A DNA stretch of 64,000 nucleotides, taken from DATFFO01 sp963772815. GTDB lineage: Bacteria > Actinomycetota > Acidimicrobiia > Spongiisociales > ZC4RG35. This document shows positions 48,980-58,454 of the stretch, piece by piece. Both the position numbers and the translations under genes were made by a program. Where the stretch lies: positions 558,001 to 622,000 of the forward strand of contig CAVYYV010000006.1 of NCBI GenBank assembly GCA_963772815.1. The letters run 5' to 3'. The notes under the pieces are model-generated. The model did not search any database. It saw only the letters and a program-made list of their open reading frames with translations, and was not told the DNA's origin. Every line of letters starts with the position of its first letter. Position 1 is the stretch's first letter.

Positions 48980-50164
48980 TCAGAACACGGGAGCGAGAGG
49001 ACCGGCCAGATCGCCGTTGTCGACCACTTCTACCCCGTCGAGGCCCAGCCAGTAGGCGGCCGACTCCAGGTCGGCGGCCAGGTGGCGCGCCACCGACGAG
49101 CGATCCACCCCCTCCTCGGCGAAGGCGCCCTGAACCCGCAAACGGCCACGATCTCGATCGGCCTTGAGGTCGACCCGGGCCACCAGATTCCCGTCCAACA
49201 GATAGGGCATTACGTAGTAGCCGTGGACCCTCTGGTGGGAAGGCACGTAGATCTCTATCCGATAGCGAAATCCGAAGATCCGCTCCAGCCGCGGGCGGAA
49301 CCAAACCAGGGAATCGAACGGAGAAACCAGGGCGGAACCTTCGACTCGGCGGGGCACCACCGCCTCCGGATCCATGAAGCCGGGAGCGTCCCAGCCCTCC
49401 ACCTCGACCTGGTTCAAATCCCCCCTGTCCACGAGCCGACGCAGGAGAGTGCGTGCCTGAGGCACCTTGAGCCGGTAGTAGTCGGCCAGATCGGCGGCGG
49501 TTCCGACTCCGAGGGAGCGAGCGGCGATGCGCAGCATTTCCATCTTGGCTTCGTCCTCGTCGGGCGACTCCATCTCCAGTACCTCAGCCGGGATGACCCG
49601 ATCGGTGAGGTCGTAGTGGCGGATGAAATTGGGACGGGCCGCGGTCGTGATCCGACCCGTTAAGAACAGGGCCTCGAGGGCCACCTTGCCGTCCGACCAC
49701 CCCCACATGGCGTCGCCGTCCCGCTCGCCGGGGTCATCCAGATGGGCGGTGCGAAGGGGCCCCTTGGCCGCTACCTCGGCTTCCACCGCTTCCAGGAAAC
49801 CGGGACGCTCGGCCAGCATCCGCTCGATCCGCCCCCAATGCCATCCCCCATCCATCCGCCATCTGAACAGCCGATGATGCTCGATGGGGATGAGGGATGC
49901 CACGTGCGCCCAGTACTCGAACAACTCACCCGAATCCCAAAGCCAGGAGTCGAGGGCATCCCGGTCGTAAGTGCCCAGCCGAGACAAGAAGGGCATGTAG
50001 TGAGCGCGACTGAACACGTTGACCGAATCGAGCTGGATCAATGCCACCCGGCGCAGGACGCGCCGGAAATGACGCACATCTACCCGGCCGGTGGGAACCG
50101 GATCGGTGAACCCCTGGGCACCCAGAGCCAGCCTCCGGGCGCGGTCCGCACTGAGGCGGGCCAT
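48980..50164 (-). CDS. YcaQ/AlkX family DNA glycosylase (winged helix)
   Basis: A 394-residue protein of the YcaQ/AlkZ family of winged-helix glycosylases that remove alkylated bases or unhook interstrand crosslinks. The family's catalytic QxD motif is visible as IQLDSVNVFSRAHYMPFLSR (Q44-L45-D46). WSDGKVALEALFLTGRI and SPFDSLVWFRPRLERIFGF are further family blocks. QxD rather than QxQ places it with AlkX/YcaQ. The ATG at 50164 overlaps the purB stop (TGATG), so the repair gene rides in a purine operon. Confidence 0.85.
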   Translation of the reverse strand: MARLSADRARRLALGAQGFTDPVPTGRVDVRHFRRVLRRVALIQLDSVNVFSRAHYMPFLSRLGTYDRDALDSWLWDSGELFEYWAHVASLIPIEHHRLFRWRMDGGWHWGRIERMLAERPGFLEAVEAEVAAKGPLRTAHLDDPGERDGDAMWGWSDGKVALEALFLTGRITTAARPNFIRHYDLTDRVIPAEVLEMESPDEDEAKMEMLRIAARSLGVGTAADLADYYRLKVPQARTLLRRLVDRGDLNQVEVEGWDAPGFMDPEAVVPRRVEGSALVSPFDSLVWFRPRLERIFGFRYRIEIYVPSHQRVHGYYVMPYLLDGNLVARVDLKADRDRGRLRVQGAFAEEGVDRSSVARHLAADLESAAYWLGLDGVEVVDNGDLAGPLAPVF

Positions 50165-51579
50165 CAGAGGATCTCTGACTGCCGATAGCCGGCCGCCCCC
50201 GGGTGGCGGGCCACGACCTCTGCCACCCGAGCAACGAACGACTCCACCTGGGCTCCCGCCCGGCCCGTAAAGGCGAGCGGGTCGGACAGAACCGCATCCA
50301 CACCGGATCGGTCGAGAACGAATGCCTCGTCCTCGGCCAGGCGACCCAGCAACCCGCCACCCTCTACATCACCGCGACGACGATCGAGCGCCGCCGCCAC
50401 GGCGTGGCGACGGATGGCCTCGTGGGCCTCCTCGCGCCCCATGCCGGCCCGGACCGCCGCCACGAGCAGGGAGGTAGTGGACAGGAAGGGCAGGTTGGCC
50501 TCCAGCTCCGCTTCGATGACGGCGGGATAGAAACCCACCTCATCCAGGACGGTCAGGAGGGCCTGGAACAGGCCATCGATTGCAAAGAAGGCATCGGGGA
50601 GCATGACCCTTCTCACCACCGAACAGGACACGTCACCTTCGTTCCACTGCTCACCGGTGAGGCCCACGGCCATGGCGAGGTGGCCTCCCAGGAGGACCTT
50701 GAAGCCGTGGATCCGCTCCGAGGTGCGGGCGTTCATCTTGTGGGGCATGGCCGACGATCCCACCTGACCGGATTTGAATCCCTCTGTGGCCAGGTCCAGC
50801 CCAGCCATCAGGCGGAGGGTGTTGGTGAAGTTGGTCGGACCGGAGGCGAGCTGGACGAGCGTCGAGACCACCTCGAAGTCGAGGCTCCTCGGGTAGACCT
50901 GGCCCACCGAGCCGAGGGTCGCCGAGAACCCCAACTCCTGGGCCAGGCGCCGATCCAGCTCCACCGCCGCAGTGTCCGATCCCAGCAGCGAGATCTGATC
51001 CTGCTGGGTTCCGACCGGGCCCTTGATTCCCCGGAGAGGCAGCGTGTTCCGAACCGCTTCCGCCCTCTCTACGGCTACCACCAGCTCGTCGCCGGCGTTG
51101 GCGACCCGTTTCCCCACCGTCGTGATCTGGGCAGGCACGTTGTGGGTGCGGGCCGTCACCGCCAAGCCGGACCAGTCTGCGGCCACGCGTGCCATGGCGG
51201 CCAGAGAGGCGACCGACCGGGTGATGATGAGATCCAGGCTGCGAAGGATCTGGGCCTGCTCCACATTCTCGGTCAGGTCGCGTGAGGTCATTCCGAGGTG
51301 GACCGACTCGTGCCCGGCCAGGGCGTTGAACTCCTCGAGCCGCGCCTTGACGTCATGACGGAGGACCCTCTCTCGAGCCGCGATGGAGTCGAGATCGACC
51401 TGATCCATGACGGACCGGTAGTCGTCCACCAACCCGGCGTCGACTTCGATTCCCAGGTCCCGCTGCGCCTCCAGCACCGCCACCCACAGCCGCCGCTCCA
51501 TCCGAACCTTGTTGGCGGGGTCCCAGACCTCGATCATCTCCGGCGAGGCGTAGCGGGACGCGAGCGTGTTCTCGATCAT
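50164..51579 (-). CDS. purB: Adenylosuccinate lyase
   Basis: A 471-residue fumarase-superfamily lyase acting twice in purine synthesis. Blocks: SRYASPEMIEVWDPANKVRM, HESVHLGMTSRDLTEN, ARTHNVPAQITTVGKR and the signature VGSSAMPHKMNARTSERIHG with catalytic Ser. ATG 51579 overlaps the ROK kinase stop (ATGA). The operon order is GATase, thioesterase, ROK kinase, purB, ycaQ. Confidence 0.95.
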   Translation of the reverse strand: MIENTLASRYASPEMIEVWDPANKVRMERRLWVAVLEAQRDLGIEVDAGLVDDYRSVMDQVDLDSIAARERVLRHDVKARLEEFNALAGHESVHLGMTSRDLTENVEQAQILRSLDLIITRSVASLAAMARVAADWSGLAVTARTHNVPAQITTVGKRVANAGDELVVAVERAEAVRNTLPLRGIKGPVGTQQDQISLLGSDTAAVELDRRLAQELGFSATLGSVGQVYPRSLDFEVVSTLVQLASGPTNFTNTLRLMAGLDLATEGFKSGQVGSSAMPHKMNARTSERIHGFKVLLGGHLAMAVGLTGEQWNEGDVSCSVVRRVMLPDAFFAIDGLFQALLTVLDEVGFYPAVIEAELEANLPFLSTTSLLVAAVRAGMGREEAHEAIRRHAVAAALDRRRGDVEGGGLLGRLAEDEAFVLDRSGVDAVLSDPLAFTGRAGAQVESFVARVAEVVARHPGAAGYRQSEIL

Positions 51580-52478
51580 GTCGACACCAGCATGGCGGCC
51601 CCTCGGACTCCAGACGAGTCACCGTGTCGGTTGGGGAGCAGCCGGGTTGCGGCCTCGCCCCCGAATACGAACCGGGCCCATTGCGACCGCACCCCGTCAT
51701 AGAGCTCGTCGACGTTGCTCATACCGCCTCCGAGGACAACGACTTCGGGATCGAGGATGTTGATCACGGTGGCGAGCGCCCGGGCCAGACGATCGATGTA
51801 ACGCTCAACCGAGGCGCGTGCACCTCGTTCGCCCGCTCGAGCCGCCTCGACCACGTCCGGAGCACTGCGTTCGGCCCCGTTGACCCGTTGGTCGTCCGCC
51901 GCCAGGCCCGGGCCGGCCAGCCAGGTCTCGATGCAGCCCGTCTTACCGCAGTAGCACGGAGGCCCTTCGAGCTCCTCGGCCGTCGGCCACGGCAGGGGGT
52001 TGTGCCCCCACTCTCCGGCCGTGCGGTTGGGGCCGGTTCGCACCTTGCCGTCGACGACCACGCCCCCTCCCACGCCTGTCCCGAGAATCACTCCGAAGAC
52101 AACCTCGGCTCCGGCGGCCGCACCGTCGATCGCCTCGGACAGGGCGAAGCAGTCGGCGTCGTTGCGCATCACCATGGGCCGCCCCAGAATCCGCTGGAGG
52201 TCGACATCGAATGGCCTCCCATTCAACACCGTCGAGTTCGAGTTCTTCATCTCACCGTCGAAGGGGGAGATGGCCCCCGGCGTGCCGACTCCCACCGTCT
52301 CGGCCACGTCCAGGCCCATGCCGACTCTCTCCACCAAGTCGGCCACGGCGGCCAGTATGCCCTCGTAGTCGCCCTGTGGGGTGGGAACTCTCATCCGTGC
52401 CAGCTGCCCCCCGTCGGGGTCGAGCGCCACTCCTTCGATCTTGGTCCCACCGAGGTCGATCCCTATCCGGGCGGTCAT
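51576..52478 (-). CDS. ROK family sugar kinase (glucokinase-like)
   Basis: A 300-residue ROK kinase. Phosphate loop IGIDLGGTKIEGVALD, catalytic Asp in MRNDADCFAL, the zinc-binding EWGHNPLP...CYCGKTGCIETW, and the C-terminal VVLGGGMSNVDELY. Zinc-site ROK enzymes phosphorylate glucose, fructose or related sugars. ATG 52478 overlaps the thioesterase stop (ATGA). Confidence 0.9.
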   Translation of the reverse strand: MTARIGIDLGGTKIEGVALDPDGGQLARMRVPTPQGDYEGILAAVADLVERVGMGLDVAETVGVGTPGAISPFDGEMKNSNSTVLNGRPFDVDLQRILGRPMVMRNDADCFALSEAIDGAAAGAEVVFGVILGTGVGGGVVVDGKVRTGPNRTAGEWGHNPLPWPTAEELEGPPCYCGKTGCIETWLAGPGLAADDQRVNGAERSAPDVVEAARAGERGARASVERYIDRLARALATVINILDPEVVVLGGGMSNVDELYDGVRSQWARFVFGGEAATRLLPNRHGDSSGVRGAAMLVST

Positions 52479-52870
52479 GTGCCGAACCTCACCGTCCCGG
52501 TGAGCTCCCCCACCACCACCCCGTCGCCTTTGGTGACCGTGACTCGATACACGCCGAGGGACCGCCCCACCTTGACCGGGATGACGGAGGCGGCGAAGAC
52601 GTCGCCACGGACCCCTCCAGCGGTCAGAGCGAGATGGGCGTCCAGGAGAGCCGGCTCCCTCCCCGACTCACGCGCCGATCTCCGAATCGCCAATTGCGCC
52701 AGCGAGAAGAGCACGCCGCCGTGAGCTCCATCGAGGAAGTTCATGTGACTCTCGTGGAGGTCGAGCACGAGGTCGGCGGGTCCCCGACCGGTGGGGACGG
52801 CCCGCACACCGAGTCGGGCGCCCCACGGGTCATCCACCAGCGGCCACTCGGCAGAAGATTCAGGCGTCAT
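52475..52870 (-). CDS. PaaI-type hotdog thioesterase
   Basis: A 131-residue hotdog-fold protein. HMNFLDGAHGGVLFSLAQLA holds the HGG motif of PaaI-like acyl-CoA thioesterases, and GDGVVVGELTGTVR is the last strand. ATG 52870 overlaps the upstream gene by 11 bases. It hydrolyses an acyl- or phenylacetyl-CoA-type thioester; substrate unknown. Confidence 0.85.
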   Translation of the reverse strand: MTPESSAEWPLVDDPWGARLGVRAVPTGRGPADLVLDLHESHMNFLDGAHGGVLFSLAQLAIRRSARESGREPALLDAHLALTAGGVRGDVFAASVIPVKVGRSLGVYRVTVTKGDGVVVGELTGTVRFGT

Positions 52871-53585
52871 CGGCGGCGATGCTACCGGCCTCCTCCCGCA
52901 GCCGTCCCGGCCGGGCGGCACGATCGAACCAGGCCGAGAACATCTCCCCGGCTCTCTCATCCGCCTCCTGGGCGAACCCGGCCAGCTGACCCAGGAAGGC
53001 CTCTGGTGGGAAGCCGACACGGTCCAGCATGTCGAAGCCGGGGTCGTCGACCCAGCGCTGCGCCACCTCGATCTTGGTCTCGGGGTGATACTGGAGAGCC
53101 AGGGCGCTGCCGATCTCGAAGGCGGCCGGATAGGAGGAGGTCTCGGCCAGGAGGGTTGCACCCGGCGGCGGGTCGAAGGTGTCCTGGTGGGCAAAAAGGG
53201 CCCGGGTGCCCACCGCGGATACGACCGGGTGCATCGTCCCTGCCTCGGTGAGGGAGAGGCGCATCACGCCGATCTCGGGTACGGGCGCCTTGAAGGCGCG
53301 ACCGCCGAGGGCGTGGGCCAGGAGCTGAGCGCCGAGACAGATACCCAGCACCGGCACATCGTGGGCCACCAGGCTCTCCAGCCAGGCCGCCTCCCGGATC
53401 AGCCACGGGTATTCGGTCCTTTGGTAGGCGCCCATGAAGCCACCCATGACCACCACGGCCTCCACTTCTCGGGGGAAGCTTCCCGCTCCGGCCCACACCT
53501 CCACAACGTCGTGACGCGCCAGGAACGGCTCAAGCCGGCCCGGGGTGACCTCGGGGTTGTGGTGGACCAATGCCATGCGCGCCAT
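52860..53585 (-). CDS. Class I glutamine amidotransferase-like protein
   Basis: A 241-residue GATase of the stand-alone GMP-synthase-like type. The triad is visible as Cys in GICLGAQLLAHALGG and His/Glu in ALQYHPETKIE. EVEAVVVMGGFMGAY is the oxyanion-region strand. It lacks a synthetase domain. Such proteins can be gamma-glutamyl hydrolases or amidotransferases. It is first in the operon, and 54 bases separate it from divergent purC. Confidence 0.85.
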   Translation of the reverse strand: MARMALVHHNPEVTPGRLEPFLARHDVVEVWAGAGSFPREVEAVVVMGGFMGAYQRTEYPWLIREAAWLESLVAHDVPVLGICLGAQLLAHALGGRAFKAPVPEIGVMRLSLTEAGTMHPVVSAVGTRALFAHQDTFDPPPGATLLAETSSYPAAFEIGSALALQYHPETKIEVAQRWVDDPGFDMLDRVGFPPEAFLGQLAGFAQEADERAGEMFSAWFDRAARPGRLREEAGSIAADDA

Positions 53586-53625
53586 GAGGCGATTCTGGTC
53601 GCTGCGGGATGCAGGAGCGACTCGC

Positions 53626-53639
53626 TACGATCACCTCCC
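53626..53639 (+). promoter_or_regulatory. Leaderless -10 of the purC operon
   Basis: TACGAT (53626-53631) stands eight bases before the purC GTG at 53640, with no ribosome site. The short gap also holds the promoter of the divergent GATase gene. Confidence 0.5.
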
Positions 53640-54525
53640 GTGCCGGCACTACCTCACATCGCCTCCGGTAAAGTCAGAGAAATCTACGAGATCGACGCCG
53701 AACGGCTCCTGTTCGTTGCCACAGACCGGATCTCCGCCTACGACGTCATCCTCACCCAACCGATACCCGACAAGGGGCGGGTACTCACCGGGCTCTCCCT
53801 TCACTTCTTCGACCTGTTGGACACACCCAACCATCTGGTCGGAACCGACCTCAGCCAGGTCGATGAGCTCACCGAAGGGGAGCGCCGTGAGCTCGACGGG
53901 CGGGCCATGGTGGTGCGCCGGGCCCAGGTGGTACCGGTCGAGTGCGTGGTGCGGGGTTATCTGTACGGGTCGTCGTGGCGTGAGTACGAGTCAGGCGGAG
54001 GCCCCACGACCGAGCACCTGCCCGCCGGGCTGCAGATGGCCGACAAGCTCCCCGAGCCCATCTTCACGCCCGCCACGAAGGCGGTCACGGGCCACGACGA
54101 GAATCTGACCGAAGCCGAGACCCGCAGCCTTCTGGGCGACGATTTGTACGGAGAGCTGAGACGGCGCTCGGTAGACATCTACACCCGGGCGGCCGAATAC
54201 GCCGCCCGAGCGCGGTGTCATCCTGGCCGACACCAAGTTCGAGTTCGGGCATGTCGGCGACGAGCTGCTTCTGATCGACGAAGTGCTCACGCCCGACTCC
54301 TCTCGCTACTGGCCCGCCGACGAGTGGTCGCCCGGCAACCCGGTGCCCAGCTTCGACAAGCAGTATGTTCGAGACTGGCTCGACTCGACCGGATGGGACC
54401 ACAACCCCCCTCCGCCCGATCTCCCAGCCGAGGTGATAGATGGGACCAGGGCACGCTACGTCGAGGCCTACGAGCGCATCACTGGCACGGATTTCGACGC
54501 CTACCTGGGAGGCGAGGGGCGGTGA
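53640..54525 (+). pseudogene. purC: SAICAR synthetase with a one-base frameshift
   Basis: Complete in content: HIASGKVREIYEIDAERLLF, TDRISAYDVILTQPIPDKG, VVPVECVVRGYLYGSSWREY, PEPIFTPATKAVTGHDENLT, then in the next frame GVILADTKFEFGHVGDELLL, IDEVLTPDSSRYWPADEW and SFDKQYVRDWL. The break is at 54203-54214, in GCCCGAGCGCGG, and the gene length of 886 nt is 3n+1, so one extra base explains it. PurC is normally essential for purine synthesis, and the flanking genes are intact, so a sequence error is more likely than a true pseudogene. GTG 53640 follows the leaderless promoter. Overlap with purS is GTGA. Confidence 0.85.
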
Positions 54526-54764
54526 AGGTCACCGTCCACATCGAACGGCGCCCCGACATCGCCGATCCGGAGGGCAGCACCATCGCCCGCTCCCTGGCCG
54601 ACCTGGGCTACGACGAGGTGGAGGCGGTCCACACCGGCCGAACCCTGCACCTGGACGTTTCAGGCAGCGACGGAGGCCAGATCAGGATCCGCGTGGCAGA
54701 GATGTGCGAACGACTCCTGGCCAACCCCGTCATCGAAGATTTCACGATCGATGTGGGCTCGTGA
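54522..54764 (+). CDS. purS: FGAM synthase subunit PurS
   Basis: An 80-residue PurS: VTVHIERRPDIADPEGSTIA, RSLADLGYDEVEAVHTGRTL and the C-terminal LLANPVIEDFTIDV. It docks PurQ to PurL in the three-part FGAM synthase. GTG 54522 overlaps the purC stop as GTGA. Confidence 0.95.
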   Translation: MKVTVHIERRPDIADPEGSTIARSLADLGYDEVEAVHTGRTLHLDVSGSDGGQIRIRVAEMCERLLANPVIEDFTIDVGS

Positions 54765-54836
54765 GACCGGCGTGATCCGTCTTGGCGCGACATTCCCGGT
54801 ACATGCGCCCGGTATGCCGCGGGGAAAGGGCAGATC

Positions 54837-55484
54837 GTGATAGGCGTCGTGGTCTTCCCGGGCTCCAATTGCGAGCTGGACGTGCAGTGGGCCCTTCGAG
54901 CCATGGGCGCCGACGTCGAACTGGTCTGGCACCGCGACACCGACCTGAGCGGACTTGACGCGGCCGTGCTCCCGGGAGGCTTCGCCCACGGCGACTACCT
55001 CCGCACGGGCGCCATCGCCCGATTCTCGCCCGTGATGTCGTCCATCACCGCCATGGCCGAGGCGGGACGGCCGGTTGTGGGTATATGCAACGGTTTCCAG
55101 ATCCTGTGTGAGGCGCATCTGCTGGAGGGTGCCCTGATCGCCAATCGCGACCTGAATTTCATCTGTCGCCACGTTCCGGTCGAGATCGTCGACACCGGGA
55201 CCGTCCTCACCGCCGGCATCCCGGAGGGAACCGTGGTCAGCCTGCCTCTCAACTCATACGAGGGCCAGTTCACCGATCCGAGCGGACGGGCCAGGGTGGT
55301 GGCTCGTTATGTCGAGGACGTCAACGGGTCGCAGGGTCGGGCGGCCGCGGTGGCCAACGGGGCCGGAAACGTGGTCGGCATCATGCCTCACCCCGAACGC
55401 GCCTCGGAGCAGATCCTGGGCTCCGCCGACGGCCGCCTGCTGCTGGAGAGCCTGATCGCCGCCACCGAGCAGGTGAGAGTGTGA
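54837..55484 (+). CDS. purQ: FGAM synthase glutaminase subunit PurQ
   Basis: A 215-residue class I glutaminase: VVVFPGSNCELDVQWALRAM, LPGGFAHGDYLRTGAIAR, nucleophile Cys in VVGICNGFQILCEA, and catalytic His/Glu in VVGIMPHPERAS. It supplies ammonia to PurL. GTG 54837 follows GGAAAGGG. Its stop overlaps purL (GTGA). Confidence 0.95.
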   Translation: MIGVVVFPGSNCELDVQWALRAMGADVELVWHRDTDLSGLDAAVLPGGFAHGDYLRTGAIARFSPVMSSITAMAEAGRPVVGICNGFQILCEAHLLEGALIANRDLNFICRHVPVEIVDTGTVLTAGIPEGTVVSLPLNSYEGQFTDPSGRARVVARYVEDVNGSQGRAAAVANGAGNVVGIMPHPERASEQILGSADGRLLLESLIAATEQVRV

Positions 55485-57739
55485 GCATGGATCTGGCCCC
55501 GGAACAGGACGCACTCACCGAAGCGTCTTCGCCCCCCGGGGAAGAAACGGGGCCCGAGCCCCTCCATCGCCGTCTCGGTCTGACCGACGATGAACACGAC
55601 CAGATCGTCGAGACGCTGGGCCGCGACCCGTCCGATGCCGAGCTGGCCATGTATTCGGTGATGTGGTCGGAGCACTGTTCGTACAAGTCGTCGCGCATCC
55701 ATCTGCGCCGCTTCCCATCCGACGCGCCCTGGGTGGTGGTAGGCCCGGGAGAGAATGCCGGGGTGATCGACCTCGGGGATGGCTGGCTGGCCGCCTTTCG
55801 CATCGAGAGCCACAACCATCCCTCCTTCGTTGAGCCCTATCAGGGCGCCGCCACCGGGGTGGGCGGCATCCTGCGCGACGTGTTCACCATGGGTGCTCGT
55901 CCCGTGGCCCTCTGGGACCAGATCCGCTTCGGCCCACTCGACAATCCCCGCAACCGCTACCTGCTCTCGGGCGTCGTGGGCGGCATCGCCGGCTACGGCA
56001 ACGCGGTCGGGGTCCCCACGCTGGGAGGCGAGGTCGCCTTCGAGGAGTGCTATTCGGGCAACCCGCTGGTCAATGTGATGTGCCTGGGGATCTTGCGTCG
56101 GGACCAGCTCGTCCTGGGCACGGCGGGGCAACCCGGCAACATCGCAGTACTGCTCGGAGCGGCCACGGGCCGTGACGGGATCGGCGGTGCTTCGGTGCTG
56201 GCCTCGGCCTCCTTCGACCAGGAGTCCGCAACCAAGCGCCCCTCGGTTCAGGTGGGTGACCCTTTCGAGGAGAAGAAGCTGATCGAAGCGTGCCTCGAGC
56301 TCTACGACCGAGGATTGGTGGTTGGGGTGCAGGACCTGGGTGCGGCCGGCCTGTCATGCGCCGTGGCCGAGCCCGCCGCCCGGGCCGGGGTGGGAATCGA
56401 CGTCGATCTCGACCAGGTTCCCGTGCGCGAGCAGGCGATGAGCGCTTCCGAACTGCTCATGTCCGAGTCACAAGAGCGAATGATGGCATTCGTCGAGCCG
56501 GACCAGGTAGACGCGGTGATGGCCGTCGCTGCCAAATGGGAGATCGACGCCTCGATGGTGGGAGAGGTGCAGCCCGGAGAAACCCTCGAGGTGAGGTATC
56601 GGGGCGAGACCGTGGCACGCCTGCCGGCCGCCTCTCTGACCGACGGTGCCCCCCTCTACGACCGGACCCTGGGCGAACCCACATGGATGGAGGACCTGTG
56701 GTCCAACACCTTCAAGCATGTGACCCAGCCCGCACTGGCCACCTCGCTCCTCCAGCTGCTGGATGACCCCTCCATCGCATCTGCGCGGTGGATCTACGAG
56801 CAGTACGACCACATGCTCTTCCTCAACACGGTCGTGGGACCCGGAAACGACGGCAACCTGATCCGGATCAAGGGAACCGAAAAGGCCATCGCGGTCTCCA
56901 CCGACGGCAACGGTCGCCTATGCCATCTCGATCCACGGCGGGGCGCCTCCCGCTTGGTGTTCGAGGCGGCGCTCAACGTGGCCATGACCGGAGCCGAGCC
57001 CCGGGCCGTGGTCGACAACCTCAACTTCGGGAATCCCGAGAAGCCGGAGGTCATGTGGCAATTCCGGGAGGCGATCGAAGGGATCTCGGAGGCCTGTGAG
57101 GCTCTCGGCATCCCGGTGGTGGGCGGGAATGTCTCGTTCTACAACGAGACCAACGGCATCGACATCTACCCCACCCCTGTTGTGGGCCTGGTGGGGGTGG
57201 TGGAGCCATGCCCGGCGCACCCGCCCCGCTTGGACCGGGCCGAGGCGGGAATGGATCTATGGCTGGCCGGCACCCCGGATTCGATCAACCTGGCCGGCTC
57301 GGCGTTCGAGCAGGTCACTTTCGGTCATGTGGGCGGAAGACCGTCTGCCCCGGACCCCACCATGGCCCGGGCCGCGATCAGGCTGGCGCGCACCCTGGTG
57401 GCCGAGCAGCTCACTCCCGCCCTGCACGACATCTCTGATGGAGGGCTGGCGATGGCGGCGGCCGAGTTGGCCATAGCGTCTGACTTAGGGGTGTCATTGC
57501 AGTATCGAGACTGGCGCAACCTATTCGCCGAGGATCCCCATCGGTTCCTCTTCGCCGCCCCGCCAGATGCGAGAGATGCCGTCGAGGAGGCCGCCGAGCG
57601 ATCCGGGATGGACGTGAGCCCGATCGGCTCGTTCGGCGGCGATGCGATCACGTTCGGGAGAGGCGGGGCCAGCGCCGTCGTCGACCTGGCCACCGCCATC
57701 CGGACCTACCAGACCGCCATACCGCGCCGCCTGGACTGA
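55481..57739 (+). CDS. purL: FGAM synthase large subunit PurL (small-form)
   Basis: A 752-residue AIR-synthase-fold enzyme of the short form that works with PurS and PurQ. Blocks: MWSEHCSYKSSRIHLRRFP, FRIESHNHPSFVEPYQGAAT, PTLGGEVAFEECYSGNPLVN, ATGRDGIGGASVLAS, DLGAAGLSCAVAEPAARAG and HDISDGGLAMAAAELAI. It converts FGAR to FGAM. GTG 55481 and an ATG two codons later are both possible starts. Confidence 0.95.
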   Translation: MSMDLAPEQDALTEASSPPGEETGPEPLHRRLGLTDDEHDQIVETLGRDPSDAELAMYSVMWSEHCSYKSSRIHLRRFPSDAPWVVVGPGENAGVIDLGDGWLAAFRIESHNHPSFVEPYQGAATGVGGILRDVFTMGARPVALWDQIRFGPLDNPRNRYLLSGVVGGIAGYGNAVGVPTLGGEVAFEECYSGNPLVNVMCLGILRRDQLVLGTAGQPGNIAVLLGAATGRDGIGGASVLASASFDQESATKRPSVQVGDPFEEKKLIEACLELYDRGLVVGVQDLGAAGLSCAVAEPAARAGVGIDVDLDQVPVREQAMSASELLMSESQERMMAFVEPDQVDAVMAVAAKWEIDASMVGEVQPGETLEVRYRGETVARLPAASLTDGAPLYDRTLGEPTWMEDLWSNTFKHVTQPALATSLLQLLDDPSIASARWIYEQYDHMLFLNTVVGPGNDGNLIRIKGTEKAIAVSTDGNGRLCHLDPRRGASRLVFEAALNVAMTGAEPRAVVDNLNFGNPEKPEVMWQFREAIEGISEACEALGIPVVGGNVSFYNETNGIDIYPTPVVGLVGVVEPCPAHPPRLDRAEAGMDLWLAGTPDSINLAGSAFEQVTFGHVGGRPSAPDPTMARAAIRLARTLVAEQLTPALHDISDGGLAMAAAELAIASDLGVSLQYRDWRNLFAEDPHRFLFAAPPDARDAVEEAAERSGMDVSPIGSFGGDAITFGRGGASAVVDLATAIRTYQTAIPRRLD

Positions 57740-57747
57740 CCCAAAGA

Positions 57748-58332
57748 TCAGCCGGAGAGGACCGACTCCAGCAACTGGGCGGCCGGTCCCGCGTCGGTTG
57801 GCCCTGGGATGATGCTCATGGTGAAGATGGCCGCCAGCCCCCCGCCATCCGCGCCAACCTGGGCCACTTTCCCCACGTCGAATTGGGCCGGATCGCCCTG
57901 CCAGACGACCTCGTAGGCCTCGTCTCCCACTCCGGAGAGCGGCTGGACTTCGTAGCCCTCGACCCACATGGCGGCCATGGTCGATTTCAGATCCGCGTCA
58001 CCCGCCGGAAACAGCCAGAGATCGGCACCGTCGATGGAACCGAGACCCCAGCGACAGGCGACCGCCGAATCCACACCTATCGAGATTCCCTCCAGCGGGG
58101 CCCCCGACTCCTCCACCGTCTTGCCGGTTGCGGCCGCCACCTGGTCATCTGACACCATCGAACACGGATCCGGGAGCTGTGCCTGACCGGTGGTGACGGT
58201 GGCCTCCATCGACGTTGTCGTCGACTGCACCGTGGTGGGCGAACCGGCCGTAGTCACAGCCCCCGTGCCTGCCGATGAACATGCTGTGACCCCCAGGGCC
58301 ACCACAACGAGGACGGTCACGGTTGCTCGCAT
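57748..58332 (-). CDS. DUF3558-like lipoprotein
   Basis: A 194-residue exported lipoprotein. Signal peptide with lipobox VALGVTAC, a Thr/Ser-rich linker, then LPDPCSMVSDDQVAAATGKT and SAVACRWGLGS, the Cys pattern of the actinobacterial DUF3558 family. Function unknown. ATG 58332 begins the signal peptide and has an AAAGG ribosome site. Convergent with purL. Confidence 0.8.
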   Translation of the reverse strand: MRATVTVLVVVALGVTACSSAGTGAVTTAGSPTTVQSTTTSMEATVTTGQAQLPDPCSMVSDDQVAAATGKTVEESGAPLEGISIGVDSAVACRWGLGSIDGADLWLFPAGDADLKSTMAAMWVEGYEVQPLSGVGDEAYEVVWQGDPAQFDVGKVAQVGADGGGLAAIFTMSIIPGPTDAGPAAQLLESVLSG

Positions 58333-58440
58333 CTGAGCTCGCCTTTCTTGGCCGGACCGGCCCAACCTAGGAGCGCTCCTGGACTACGAGACATGCGGCG
58401 CGGCCTGTGCCGTCGACCTGGAATCGCGAGCCTCCGCGCC

Positions 58441-58454
58441 TACGATGAGTGGGC
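58441..58454 (+). promoter_or_regulatory. Leaderless -10 of pfkA
   Basis: TACGAT (58441-58446) lies eight bases before ATG 58455 and favours that start over the GTG at 58449. Confidence 0.5.
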
